64,000 nt of DNA. Origin: an uncultured Muribaculaceae bacterium (GTDB taxonomy: Bacteria; Bacteroidota; Bacteroidia; Bacteroidales; Muribaculaceae). Shown here one piece after another: positions 1-8,220 of this stretch. Below the pieces are notes generated by a model. It made no database searches. It was given only the letters and a program-made list of their open reading frames with translations, and was not told where the DNA came from. A program made the translations under genes and the position numbers. Position 1 is the first letter of the stretch. Each line of letters opens with the position of its first letter. The stretch covers positions 7,809 through 71,808 of the forward strand of contig CAJUQP010000014.1 in the NCBI GenBank assembly GCA_910588245.1. Reading direction: 5' to 3'.

Positions 1-1035
1 AAGAAGTATCATACCCTCTCCTATTATCCTGCCGAACACCGCCTTGCGGGTTGCACCGCAGACCTTGCGGATGGCAATCTCCTGCACCCTCTGCTGCACG
101 CGGAACCAGAATGTGCCGAGCAATCCGAGCAGAATCACTATAAGGATCAGCAACATCATCCCGATGAAAGCGCGTGCTGTGCTTTCAGAACCTTCCTGAT
201 TAGAATCTCTCTGATCAGTAAGCTTTGTAAGATTCGACAAATAGAGATTGCGGTGCTGCTGCATGGCCGGAGTATTATCGAATTCCTCCATAAAATCGGT
301 CCCTTTTCCGGGCTTTACCCTTATGGCTATCTCCCAGACATCTCCTGGATTCTCATCGTCGATAGACTTTAGTATCGTTCCTCCCCACGGCCATTCATAT
401 TCCGAACGTCTGATAAAATCTATCACATCCGCCACACGATAGTGGTTGACAGAATCTCCGGAGAAATGTACGCTTTTACCTACCAGCTCTTCCGGCTTTC
501 TGGATCTTGAAGAATAGGTGTTCGACACCAGCACCTCGTTATTACGCAGATATCCTGCAAGTTGCTCCGCAGTCTTTCCGGAACGGCTTCTCAGGCGCAG
601 CACCTTGGCGATGTCGGGACTTGCCGACCGGCTGTTTCCCTGATATCCTATCGTATCGGGAATCTCACTGTCAAGCTGCACCTCGTATCCATAAAAATTG
701 TAATTGAACGGCAAAGCATTCTCCGACCATGCGGCCGCCTCAACATTCTCACTGCTTCTGATCACCCTCATCAAGGCTAACCGGTCTTCACGCTCCATAG
801 CTTCCTTCTCTTCGCCATAGTCAGTGTATTCAGGACTTTCAGAGGGGACAATCTCCACATGCAGGGTATAGACATCTTCCGCATCGGCACCGACAGGTAT
901 TGTCATCGATCCTATCTCACTCCACACATTGATCAGGAGCACCCATATCGCCAGGCTGACAACCGCCAAAGCCACGATAAGCCAGAGATTGTCGCGCCAT
1001 TCATTACACATCTGTCTCAAAAGTTTCCTTTTCAT
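1..1035 (-). CDS. FtsX/MacB-type ABC transporter permease, partial (runs off left edge)
   Basis: Leftward gene whose start codon lies at 1033-1035; the 345 codons present stay open to the window edge. It begins MKRKLLRQMCNEWRDNLWLI followed by one hydrophobic segment, then an extracytoplasmic region. At the truncated end it shows the FtsX-family stretch with RVQEIAIRKVCGATRKAVF, just before the last membrane helices. The N-terminus and C-terminal motif closely resemble the permease at 2686-3918, so this is the second copy of that permease type. It starts 9 bp after the stop of the 1045-2328 gene and is the last visible gene of the exporter operon. The missing part should hold the final transmembrane helices. 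The transported substrate cannot be read from sequence. Confidence 0.85.
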   Translation of the reverse strand, partial: MKRKLLRQMCNEWRDNLWLIVALAVVSLAIWVLLINVWSEIGSMTIPVGADAEDVYTLHVEIVPSESPEYTDYGEEKEAMEREDRLALMRVIRSSENVEAAAWSENALPFNYNFYGYEVQLDSEIPDTIGYQGNSRSASPDIAKVLRLRSRSGKTAEQLAGYLRNNEVLVSNTYSSRSRKPEELVGKSVHFSGDSVNHYRVADVIDFIRRSEYEWPWGGTILKSIDDENPGDVWEIAIRVKPGKGTDFMEEFDNTPAMQQHRNLYLSNLTKLTDQRDSNQEGSESTARAFIGMMLLILIVILLGLLGTFWFRVQQRVQEIAIRKVCGATRKAVFGRIIGEGMILL

Positions 1036-1044
1036 AACGCAGAC

Positions 1045-2328
1045 TTATTTAGATCGGGCGATGGCCACGGCCGGCTCAACCCTGGAGGCTCGCCATGCCG
1101 GAACAAACGCACTGAGAAGATTCAACACAAAACAGAACACAAGAGCCACGAGAAATACGTTCCAGGTAAAGAGCATCTCCAGGGTCGGATTGGCATCAGG
1201 CACCGAGTCAAGCATAGTGTCAGTCGGGAAGAAGAGATTGTTGAGCGTAAGCATGAAAACAAAGCTCAACAGCAGACCGATAAATCCCCCCGCAGTGGTG
1301 ATGATGAAATTCTCTCCGAGAATCTGATTGACTATCGAAAGCCGTGAAGCCCCGTAGGCTCTTCTGACTCCTATCTCCGAAACCCTGTGGCGCAGACGGC
1401 TCCGCGTCATGCTGCTGAGATTTATAGCGGGAAGAAGCAGAAGCACGATATAGATGATATATGTGCGGTTCTTCTTGCTTTCGTTATCCGGAGTGGTATT
1501 GCTGCCGTAATCGGCAGCGGCTATTGTCTGAGCGTCGTACGGCTGGCCATGATAAATGGCTTTCAACCCTTTTTTCTCCTTTTCAATCACAATGTTAAAC
1601 CGTTTGTAGCGCGATTCGACCTCACCGCGTATGGCATTGACATCGGCATCGGGAGCAAGTAGAAGATAAGCATAGATATTACCCATATGATTCTCGCTGT
1701 CTGTCCTGTCGGACGGCCCAAGAGGCATATAGACGTCGGAGGGAGTGGACTTAAGCAGCGGCGACATGTCTTCCACAACACCTTGCACCACATAGGGCAC
1801 ATGCTGCATCATTATCTCGCGGCCGACGACTTTCTCATCGCTGAAAATCTTCCGGGCCACGCTACGGGTCAGTATGACCCTCTTTTCGCCCGATTCGACA
1901 GTAGCGGCGTCAAATGGTTTTCCTTCGATAAAATGAAAGTCAAACATACGCCAGAAACCGGAATCAGTCTTTTTCACACTCAAGGGTATCGTTTTCTTTC
2001 CACGCACCCCGACATTCATTGTCTCAGGCCAGCCGGAGGCATAGACAGTCTTCTCCACCCCTTCGATGCCTTCGTAAAACCGCTTTGCGGTCTCATAGGA
2101 TATGCCACCCGACATGGAATAGCCTACCTCCTCATTGCTTAAATCTATGTAATGGCCTGTCAAGATGCGGTCGCGATCCGACTCCGGGGCGACAGCGGCT
2201 GTCTTAGCCTTGTCGCCCATGTAGAAGGCCATCACCAGGAAGATTGACAGCGCGGTGCCCGATATCGACACCCACGTCATCATCTTCTGATGCCGCATCT
2301 CATACCATATCTGTTTGAAATAATTCAT
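1045..2328 (-). CDS. FtsX/MacB-type ABC transporter permease (copy 2 of the MNYF type)
   Basis: 427 residues. There is an N-terminal membrane helix (about 20-38), a large extracytoplasmic MacB-like domain, then three C-terminal helices (about 292-307, 340-365, 388-412). The FtsX signature RVSEIGVRRAYGA comes before the last two helices, and the C-terminus is WRASRVEPAVAIARSK. It is clearly paralogous to the permease at 3932-5224: both open MNYFKQIWYEMRHQ and end in the same RVEPAVAIA motif. Together with the ATPase at 5410-6084 it should form part of a MacB-like mechanotransmission exporter. It lies downstream of a long repeat-rich spacer, so its expression may be partly uncoupled from the upstream genes. 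Confidence 0.9.
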   Translation of the reverse strand: MNYFKQIWYEMRHQKMMTWVSISGTALSIFLVMAFYMGDKAKTAAVAPESDRDRILTGHYIDLSNEEVGYSMSGGISYETAKRFYEGIEGVEKTVYASGWPETMNVGVRGKKTIPLSVKKTDSGFWRMFDFHFIEGKPFDAATVESGEKRVILTRSVARKIFSDEKVVGREIMMQHVPYVVQGVVEDMSPLLKSTPSDVYMPLGPSDRTDSENHMGNIYAYLLLAPDADVNAIRGEVESRYKRFNIVIEKEKKGLKAIYHGQPYDAQTIAAADYGSNTTPDNESKKNRTYIIYIVLLLLPAINLSSMTRSRLRHRVSEIGVRRAYGASRLSIVNQILGENFIITTAGGFIGLLLSFVFMLTLNNLFFPTDTMLDSVPDANPTLEMLFTWNVFLVALVFCFVLNLLSAFVPAWRASRVEPAVAIARSK

Positions 2329-2390
2329 TGTTATAAAGGTTAAAGTATTAAAGGTTAATGGTTAAAGGTTAAAGTATTAAAGGTTAATGG
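2329..2390. repeat. AAAGGTT-type low-complexity array, pyrimidine arm in transcript sense
   Basis: On the + strand this reads as repeated TTAAAGGTTAAAGTATTAAAGG units. In the leftward operon transcript it therefore reads AACCTTTAA just before the start of the permease at 1045-2328. It can pair with the oppositely oriented array at 2526-2689. See the finding on these arrays. Confidence 0.75.
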
Positions 2391-2525
2391 TAATGTCACT
2401 AAAATAAGGAAGTTTACCACTAAATCAGAGGAATGTATGCATGAAATATGACTTGATTCACAGTGATTTAGTTTTATAACTCCTTGAAAGAATCACTCAA
2501 TTCTGCTCTTAATTTAGTGACATTA
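2391..2525. mobile_element. MITE-like 135-bp element with terminal inverted repeats
   Basis: The ends are perfect 13-bp inverted repeats, TAATGTCACTAAA at 2391-2403 and TTTAGTGACATTA at 2513-2525, extending to 17 of 18 matching positions. A second, nested pair is ACTAAATCA (2419-2427) and TGATTTAGT (2464-2472). The element encodes no protein and lies within the repeat array between two permease genes. GGTTAATGG flanks both sides (2382-2390 and 2527-2535), but that word is also part of the array, so it is weak evidence for a target-site duplication. The outermost TA at each end would also fit a TA-duplicating transposase. A fold-back regulatory RNA is an alternative. Confidence 0.5.
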
Positions 2526-2689
2526 GGGTTAATGGTTAAAGCATTAATGGTTGCTGACTAATGATTAAAGCGTTAAGGATATAAGAATTAAGGGATCAAC
2601 GGATCATAGGCGGGGAGAAAGATGAAACCTTTACTCTTTAACCTTTACTCTTTAACCTTTAACCTTTACTCTTTAACCTTTATCTTTAC
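2526..2689. repeat. AAAGGTT/AACCTTT array starting at the stop codon of the 2686-3918 permease
   Basis: In the transcript sense (minus strand) the sequence runs GAG TAA AGATAAAGGTTAAAG, so the array begins in the last codons of the upstream permease. Repeated AAAGGTTAAAGAGTAAAGG units follow. The opposite-strand form appears past the MITE-like element at 2329-2390. The spacer between the two permeases (2329-2685) holds nothing else recognisable. Confidence 0.75.
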
Positions 2690-3918
2690 TCGTCTTTGAT
2701 GGCTATCGCGGGTTCTATCGACATTGCGCGGCGCGCGGGATAAAGCACACTCAGCACTATGCTCAGAGCCACAAAGAATATGGCAACAAACTCTATGATG
2801 AGCACCTCTTTCCAGCTCATGCCGAGCATATCACCGGCATAATGGCAGAAAGGCCAGACGCATGCGGAAGCTATCACGGCTCCAAAGACCAGAAGTGTCA
2901 TGCCCTCGGAGATAATCCTGCGGAATATCTCCACTCGTGTCGCACCGCACACCTTGCGGATAGCGATCTCGCTGACGCGCTGCTGCATGCGGAACCAGAA
3001 GCTGCCGAGGAGCCCGAGGAAGATTGTGACGAGCAGGAATCCCATAACCACGACAAACATGCGTACGGTCGTGTCGTTGTCGCGCTGGTTAGCTTCGCGT
3101 ATGTCCATGAGGCTCTTTATGTCAGTGAGATAGAAATTGCGCTGCCGCTGAAGAGTCTTGTCTTTCAGGAAAGTCTGCTTAAAGCTATCGCCATAGCCGG
3201 GTTTAACCCTTACCGCCACGTGCGAAGCCCAATCATTGTTCTCATCAAGCGGCACAATCGCCGTTCCTCCCCAAGAGAGTTCATAATCGTTTCTACGCAC
3301 CTGTGCGATAAGGTCTGCGACTTTATACTGTCTCGTCGAATCACCGCCGATGTAGACAATCTTTCCAAGGAAATCCTTAGGATCTCGACCCTGTTCCTCA
3401 TAAGTGTCGCTGTTCGACAGCAGGATTTCCCCACGACGCAGAGATTCCGTAAGCATCTTCTCGTCCTTACCTGTCAGGCTCTTAAACTTAAGCACCTTCA
3501 CGATTTCGGGAGTTCCATAACGCATATTGGCCATATAGTCGATAGAATCAGATCTGTCGCTATACTGAATGTTGATGCCCTGAAAATTATAATTATAAGG
3601 AATCGCGTTGCGCGACATAGCCACAGCCTCCACGTCGGGATGCTCCGCCAGACGGCGCAAAAGGGCGTTGCGGTCATCATAAAAACCTGCGGTGGAATCG
3701 GGAACCACATATTCCGGGCTCTCTTTCTGCACCATTCTTACCTGCATGACATATACATCATCAGGTGTGAAGCCACGCTCCCTGAAAAGGCCCTGCGTCA
3801 AGGCATAAAGCACGGTAATGATCACCCATATGGCGGCTATGACTACTCCAAGTTCCACCACAATCCATACATTCTCGCGCCAGTCGTTCTTTATCTGTGT
3901 CAATAATGCTCTTTTCAT
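2686..3918 (-). CDS. FtsX/MacB-type ABC transporter permease (copy 1 of the MKR type)
   Basis: 410 residues beginning MKRALLTQIKNDWRENVWIV with a helix at about 20-43. A periplasmic domain of about 230 residues follows. After it come a helix near 285-305, the FtsX signature RVSEIAIRKVCGATRVEIF, and two more helices ending in RRAMSIEPAIAIKDE. It sits 13 bp downstream of the 3932-5224 permease, so the two are co-transcribed and probably form a heterodimer on the MacB-like ATPase. The partial gene at 1-1035 is its paralogue. Its stop codon marks the start of an AAAGGTT array. Confidence 0.9.
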   Translation of the reverse strand: MKRALLTQIKNDWRENVWIVVELGVVIAAIWVIITVLYALTQGLFRERGFTPDDVYVMQVRMVQKESPEYVVPDSTAGFYDDRNALLRRLAEHPDVEAVAMSRNAIPYNYNFQGINIQYSDRSDSIDYMANMRYGTPEIVKVLKFKSLTGKDEKMLTESLRRGEILLSNSDTYEEQGRDPKDFLGKIVYIGGDSTRQYKVADLIAQVRRNDYELSWGGTAIVPLDENNDWASHVAVRVKPGYGDSFKQTFLKDKTLQRQRNFYLTDIKSLMDIREANQRDNDTTVRMFVVVMGFLLVTIFLGLLGSFWFRMQQRVSEIAIRKVCGATRVEIFRRIISEGMTLLVFGAVIASACVWPFCHYAGDMLGMSWKEVLIIEFVAIFFVALSIVLSVLYPARRAMSIEPAIAIKDE

Positions 3919-3931
3919 GATCGATCTGTTT

Positions 3932-5224
3932 TTATCGTGATTTGGCTATCGCGACGGCTGGTTCAACCCTGGAGGCTTTCCAGGCCGGCACCGTAGCGCT
4001 GAGAATATTAAGGATGAAACAGAACCCGAGCGCTATCAGGAAGTTCTTCCACGTGAAAAGCATTCCGAGCGTGGGGTGGGCGTTGACGATGTCGAGCGAA
4101 GAGGGATCGAGTTGTCCGGTCATGTTGAAGAACAGACTTGAAGCAAGCCATACGAAAATAATGCTCAGCACAAGACCTATTATTCCACCTGCTATGGTTA
4201 TCACAAGGTTTTCGCCAAACATCTGGCCGATAATGCTACCCCTCTTGGCCCCGAAAGCACGGCGCACACCTATCTCGGTGACCCTGTGGCGCAGACGGCT
4301 GCGCGTCATGCTGCTCAGGTTGATGGCAGGCAACAGTATAAGAATAGTGTAGATCAGGTAGTTCATCTTATTATGACCTTCAATATCAGGGCCATTGTTG
4401 CTACCGTAACCACCGAGCATGACCTCAGCCGTGCTGTAGGGCTGACCATGATAAAACGGTTCCCAGCCCTCTTTCTCCAGCGTAGTCTTCAGGGTGGTAT
4501 AACGGCTCTCCACCTGTCTCTTCAGATCCTCCTGACCCACACCATCCTTTGCGAGGAGCACAACACGAGAGTCGCCAAACCACGCATCACCGCCATTGCC
4601 AACCCACCTATGATTGAATATTGTGTAGATGTTGGCATATGTGTTTTGGAAAAGCGGATTGACATCCTCCACAACGCCGACAACGTCATAGGGCATACAA
4701 TCGATCACTATCTCACGTCCGGCAACTTTATCCTCGCCGAACAGCCTACGCGCGAGGCTTCTGGTCAGGATAGCCTTGTTGGCCACCGACTCGTATTCAC
4801 CTTTATCGAATGGACGTCCGTCGACAAAGCTGAAATCGTAGATTTTCCAGAATTCATCGTCGACCGTTGCCCTGAGGGCGGATACCATCTCACCCCCTTT
4901 GACATTCACATCGCTGCTACCCGAGTGAGCTCCCATATACGCGACGCGCTCCACTCCATCAAGGTTTTCGTAGAACTTTTTAGCATATTCATATGAGACA
5001 GGGCCTGAACTGTCGTTGGAGCCGCCCAGTTTCTTCACATGCATGTTCTCGCCTATGAATATCCTGGCGCGGTCGCTCTCAGGCGACATCGCCACGGTCT
5101 TGGCATGTTCGGTCATGAAAAATGCCATCACCAGGAAGATTGACAGCGCGGTGCCCGATATCGACACCCACGTCATCATACGCTGATGCCGCATCTCATA
5201 CCATATTTGTTTGAAATAGTTCAT
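3932..5224 (-). CDS. FtsX/MacB-type ABC transporter permease (copy 1 of the MNYF type)
   Basis: 430 residues with the standard MacB-permease plan: one N-terminal helix (about 20-38), an extracytoplasmic domain to about 285, then three helices. The FtsX signature RVTEIGVRRAFGAKRGSII precedes the last two helices. It is the first permease after the ATPase gene, from which it is separated by an array-filled spacer (5225-5409). High similarity to 1045-2328 at both ends marks a tandem duplication of a two-permease cassette. Export of peptides, lipids or drugs across the envelope is known for the family; the substrate here is unknown. Confidence 0.9.
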   Translation of the reverse strand: MNYFKQIWYEMRHQRMMTWVSISGTALSIFLVMAFFMTEHAKTVAMSPESDRARIFIGENMHVKKLGGSNDSSGPVSYEYAKKFYENLDGVERVAYMGAHSGSSDVNVKGGEMVSALRATVDDEFWKIYDFSFVDGRPFDKGEYESVANKAILTRSLARRLFGEDKVAGREIVIDCMPYDVVGVVEDVNPLFQNTYANIYTIFNHRWVGNGGDAWFGDSRVVLLAKDGVGQEDLKRQVESRYTTLKTTLEKEGWEPFYHGQPYSTAEVMLGGYGSNNGPDIEGHNKMNYLIYTILILLPAINLSSMTRSRLRHRVTEIGVRRAFGAKRGSIIGQMFGENLVITIAGGIIGLVLSIIFVWLASSLFFNMTGQLDPSSLDIVNAHPTLGMLFTWKNFLIALGFCFILNILSATVPAWKASRVEPAVAIAKSR

Positions 5225-5406
5225 TTTTTGTTTAGTTGAAAGTTGAGGGTTGAGAGTTGAGAGGTGAGGGTTGAGAGGTGAGAGTTTAGAGGTGAGCGGT
5301 GAGGGTTGAGAGTTGAGGAATGAGGGAATTGACGCTAAACTTTAAACTTTAAACTCTATACTTTAAACTTTAAACTTTAAACTCTAAACTCTTAAACTCT
5401 AAATCT
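5225..5406. repeat. Purine-to-pyrimidine low-complexity array between ATPase and permease
   Basis: In transcript sense (minus strand) the spacer begins right after the ATPase stop (GAA TAA TAAAG). It continues as AAAGTTTAGAG-type repeats to about 5335, then turns to CTCAACTCTCAACC-type repeats up to the next start codon. The two halves are partly complementary. The units drift more than in the other arrays (GTTGAGAG variants on the + strand). Confidence 0.7.
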
Positions 5407-5409
5407 TTA

Positions 5410-6084
5410 TTATTCAACCTGGCGGCCGTCGAAGAACCGGATTATGCGGTCGGTCATGCGTGCCTGGCTCTCATTGTGGGTAACCATGACAATTGTGCGG
5501 CCGTCTTCCTTGTTGAGCTGGTGTAGAATCTCCATCACTTCCTGTCCCATCTTGGAGTCGAGGTTACCGGTGGGCTCGTCGGCAAGCACTATCTGCGGAT
5601 CGCCAATAATGGCGCGTGCTATAGCCACCCTCTGGCACTGTCCGCCGGAGAGTTGTCCCGGGAAATGGCGCATACGGTGGCTGAGGCCCAGACGGGTCAA
5701 CACCTCCGCAACCTTCTCATGGCGCTCCTTCGAGCTCACACCGTTGCGGTAAGCCAAAGGAAGGGCCACATTGTCAGCCACGTTGAGCGAGGGGATAAGG
5801 TGGAAACTCTGGAACACGAAACCGATGTTGCGGTTGCGGAACTCCGAAAGCTGGCTGTCGTTCATGTTTCCTGTAGCGTCGTTCATGATCGTCACTGTGC
5901 CGCGGGTGGGCACATCGAGAAGACCGACAATGTTGAGCAGAGTGGATTTACCACATCCCGAAGGACCCATTATGCTGACGAACTCACCTTTCTCTATCTC
6001 CAGGTTCACGTTTTCGAGTGCGAGAGTTTCAATTTCCTTGGTACGGTAGACCTTGTCTACACCTTTTAATGTAATAATTGCCAT
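5410..6084 (-). CDS. ABC transporter ATP-binding protein, MacB/LolD family
   Basis: 224 residues with every ABC ATPase motif: Walker A GPSGCGKST near residue 40, a Q-loop in VFQSFHLIP, the signature LSGGQCQRVAIARA, Walker B IVLADEPTGNLD and the H-loop in VTHNE. The short length with no fused permease, and the LolD-type GNLD and FQSFHL motifs, place it in the MacB/LolD branch. It energises the four permeases encoded downstream. The upstream adaptor gene ends 31 bp before it. One soluble ATPase serving four permease subunits implies either alternative transporter assemblies or a specialised second pair. Confidence 0.95.
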   Translation of the reverse strand: MAIITLKGVDKVYRTKEIETLALENVNLEIEKGEFVSIMGPSGCGKSTLLNIVGLLDVPTRGTVTIMNDATGNMNDSQLSEFRNRNIGFVFQSFHLIPSLNVADNVALPLAYRNGVSSKERHEKVAEVLTRLGLSHRMRHFPGQLSGGQCQRVAIARAIIGDPQIVLADEPTGNLDSKMGQEVMEILHQLNKEDGRTIVMVTHNESQARMTDRIIRFFDGRQVE

Positions 6085-6115
6085 TGTATCTGATGTTTTA
6101 AATGAATTTACGCGA

Positions 6116-7363
6116 TTATTTAAGTTTTATCGATTTCTTATTCTTGTAGGTAGCCATGTCGCTGACCACGACAGGCTCACCCGGCTGTATGCCGCTTTTC
6201 ACCTCCACGAAGTCGAAGTTGGAATCGCCGAGGGTGACGGTGCGGCGTTCGAGCTTACCCTCTCCGGTCTTCACGAATAGCTGATAACTCCCGGCTCCCT
6301 GGAAATATGATCCGTTGGGGATCCTTACCACCCCGTCGTGTATGTCGTAGACCACGTTGAGGTCGGTGCGCAGTCCGGAACGGAGCAGCTTGTCGGCATC
6401 GTCGTCGAGAAGCACTGTGAACTGCACCATACCATTTACACTCTGTGGGGATATATTGCTGATATGTCCCTTGATAGTGTTGCGGTTTATGCGGACGTTT
6501 ACTGCCGATCCTATCGAGAGTTTTCCGGAATTGCTCTCGGGGATCTCTCCGTTGATCTTGAAATGTGTAAGGTCTGACACCACGGCAAGCTTCTCGCCCG
6601 CGGCAATGCTCGTGCCGAGGCTCTTGTTGAGGAAAGTCACCGTGCCCTGACGCGGAGCCTTCACCCGCGCGTCGTCCATCGTGCGCTGCATCTCCTCCAG
6701 ATTGCGGGCGGAGATTGTGCCCTCCAGCTGCTTGCTGCGGAAAGATGCCGCGTGGGCCTTGCGCTCGTTGGCAAGCTGCATGCGGAGCTGTTCGAGTTCG
6801 AGTTTTCCTGTTTCATAAGCAAGCTGGGCCTCGCGTATGCGGTCGCCGGTGCCGCTTCCGATGCTGTCGAGACGTTTCTCGTTGGCCACCTCAGCCTTCA
6901 GATGGCTCACGGCCATCTCCTTCGCCTTTATCTTCATTTCCAGGTCGGTGATATACGTGGCGTTGTTGAGGCGTGCCTGCTCAATCTCGTTGCGTTTCAT
7001 GCTTACCTCATCTGAAGCGCGGCGAAGCTCCATCTCCGTCGACTGAAGGTCGAGCTTAAGAAGAGACTGTCCGGCATCAACCTTATCTCCCTCGTTGCAA
7101 TAGACCTCCATGATCTTTGTCGACACAGGAGAGACGATCGCCTGCTCATAGAGAGGCACTATCTTACCCGATGCCGACACACTGCTCTCTATCGTGCCCC
7201 GTTCGGCCGGAGCGATAGTCAGGTCGCTCTCTTTCACGCTCTCCCCCACCAGGAGGATAACAATGGCGACTACCGCCACCACACCCAAGACCGCGCATGC
7301 GATCTTCATCCATCTCTTGCGCGCATCCTTGCGCCGTTCCTCTATCGATATTTCTCTATCCAT
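6116..7363 (-). CDS. HlyD/MacA-like periplasmic adaptor (membrane fusion protein)
   Basis: 415 residues: a short cytoplasmic N-terminus, a membrane helix at about 20-42, a lipoyl/barrel-sandwich half (SASGKIVPLYEQAIVSPVST), a long coiled-coil hairpin (about 105-215), the second lipoyl half (VKAPRQGTVTFLNKSLG), then beta-barrel and membrane-proximal domains ending KNKKSIKLK. This is the MacA/HlyD architecture. It links the inner-membrane ABC complex to an outer-membrane channel; no TolC-like gene adjoins it here, so that partner is encoded elsewhere. It is the first gene of the exporter operon, 50 bp downstream of a sigma-54-like promoter. Confidence 0.93.
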   Translation of the reverse strand: MDREISIEERRKDARKRWMKIACAVLGVVAVVAIVILLVGESVKESDLTIAPAERGTIESSVSASGKIVPLYEQAIVSPVSTKIMEVYCNEGDKVDAGQSLLKLDLQSTEMELRRASDEVSMKRNEIEQARLNNATYITDLEMKIKAKEMAVSHLKAEVANEKRLDSIGSGTGDRIREAQLAYETGKLELEQLRMQLANERKAHAASFRSKQLEGTISARNLEEMQRTMDDARVKAPRQGTVTFLNKSLGTSIAAGEKLAVVSDLTHFKINGEIPESNSGKLSIGSAVNVRINRNTIKGHISNISPQSVNGMVQFTVLLDDDADKLLRSGLRTDLNVVYDIHDGVVRIPNGSYFQGAGSYQLFVKTGEGKLERRTVTLGDSNFDFVEVKSGIQPGEPVVVSDMATYKNKKSIKLK

Positions 7364-7413
7364 TTTTTGGTATTGATTATCTTTACGTTTGAAAAATCAC
7401 TGCAAAATCCACC

Positions 7414-7430
7414 GACAATCTCCGTGCCAA
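7414..7430 (-). promoter_or_regulatory. Putative sigma-54 (-24/-12) promoter of the ABC exporter operon
   Basis: Read leftward the site is TTGGCACGGAGATTGTC. It matches the RpoN consensus YTGGCACG-N4-TTGC except for T instead of C at the -12 GC. It lies about 50 bp before the adaptor start codon, which places transcription initiation near 7402. Bacteroidales MacB-type exporters are often controlled by sigma-54-dependent response regulators (established association); no such regulator is inside the window. Confidence 0.6.
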
Positions 7431-7474
7431 ATACATAAATAATTGATAACCAGAATATATCTTCCACTTCCCGG

Positions 7475-7519
7475 TGTCCGAAAACGGACACATGTCCGCT
7501 CATCGCCACACATTGTCCG
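7475..7519. promoter_or_regulatory. TGTCCG inverted and direct repeats, putative enhancer or operator
   Basis: TGTCCG at 7475-7480 faces CGGACA at 7485-7490, forming the dyad TGTCCGAAAACGGACA. Two more TGTCCG copies sit at 7493-7498 and 7514-7519. The cluster is 45-90 bp upstream of the sigma-54-like promoter, a typical place for an activator-binding upstream sequence. It also lies upstream of the divergent nitroreductase promoters, so it could serve either direction. The rest of the 322-bp spacer shows only promoters. Confidence 0.5.
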
Positions 7520-7548
7520 TACACCTTCCCGGCAGACAACACGCATTC

Positions 7549-7578
7549 TTGGCTTTTCACGTTTTTTTATTACATTTG
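7549..7578 (+). promoter_or_regulatory. Bacteroidales promoter (distal) for the nitroreductase operon
   Basis: TTG at 7549-7551, 19 bp, then TACATTTG at 7571-7578 matches the TTTG/TAnnTTTG consensus of Bacteroidales primary sigma factor. Confidence 0.6.
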
Positions 7579-7650
7579 CATTAAAATCGATGAATATGGC
7601 AGTATGAAAATTAACTGTCTTTTTTACAGAGAAGTCTCGATTATTTCGAT

Positions 7651-7658
7651 TATCTTTG
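7651..7658 (+). promoter_or_regulatory. Bacteroidales -7 element (proximal) for the nitroreductase operon
   Basis: TATCTTTG fits TAnnTTTG and lies 27 bp before the nitroreductase start. No convincing -33 TTG is seen. Because a TTG inside this element would be the only start for a longer protein, the ATG at 7686 is the better start. Confidence 0.5.
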
Positions 7659-7685
7659 CAACTCAGTCATAATAAACAACTGATT

Positions 7686-8198
7686 ATGGATTTCAAAGAC
7701 GTGATAAAAAGCAGGTATTCCTGCAAGAAATACTCCTCAAGACCCGTAGAGGAGGAGACCCTTGTCCGCATTCTCGAGGCCGGAAGGCTCGCCCCGACAG
7801 CCAAGAACCTGCAGGAACAGCATATTTATGTGGCCACGCGCCCCGAGACATTAGAGATAATCGACGCCGTGACGCCATGCCGCTATGGAGCGTCGATGGT
7901 GCTCGTGGTGGCCTTCGACAAGGAGAATGTCTACACCTATCCCGGAGGGAAACGCCAGTCAGGAGTTGAGGACGCCGCAATAGTGGCGACACACCTCATG
8001 CTTGCGGCGGCCGACGAAGGAGTGGATTCATGCTGGCTCAACTGCTTCGACCCCGACAGACTCCACGCGATGCTCGGACTCCCCGACAACGAGGAGATAC
8101 TCATGCTTCTCGACCTCGGATATGCCGATGAGGAAGGCAAACCGCTTCCAAACCATTTCTCACGCAAACCGCTGTCGGATACCGTCAGCCGATTATGA
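7686..8198 (+). CDS. Nitroreductase family protein
   Basis: 170 residues. The N-terminus MDFKDVIKSRYSCKKYSSRP carries the family's FMN-phosphate-binding R-x-S-x-R/K pattern. It continues with ILEAGRLAPTAKNLQEQH and ends with the glycine-containing LMLLDLGYADEEG strand. Members are FMN-dependent NAD(P)H oxidoreductases of nitro compounds, quinones or flavins; the physiological substrate is not evident. At 170 residues it belongs to the short nitroreductases. It is the first gene of a five-gene operon with gaps of 22, 28 and 14 bp and then a 4-bp overlap. Confidence 0.9.
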   Translation: MDFKDVIKSRYSCKKYSSRPVEEETLVRILEAGRLAPTAKNLQEQHIYVATRPETLEIIDAVTPCRYGASMVLVVAFDKENVYTYPGGKRQSGVEDAAIVATHLMLAAADEGVDSCWLNCFDPDRLHAMLGLPDNEEILMLLDLGYADEEGKPLPNHFSRKPLSDTVSRL

Positions 8199-8220
8199 TA
8201 CCTGCATAAACCAGCATCAC

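Noticed and set aside
7342..7560. 72-codon leftward frame upstream of the adaptor gene
   Set aside because: Overlaps the adaptor start and the sigma-54-like promoter and operator repeats; no family resemblance.
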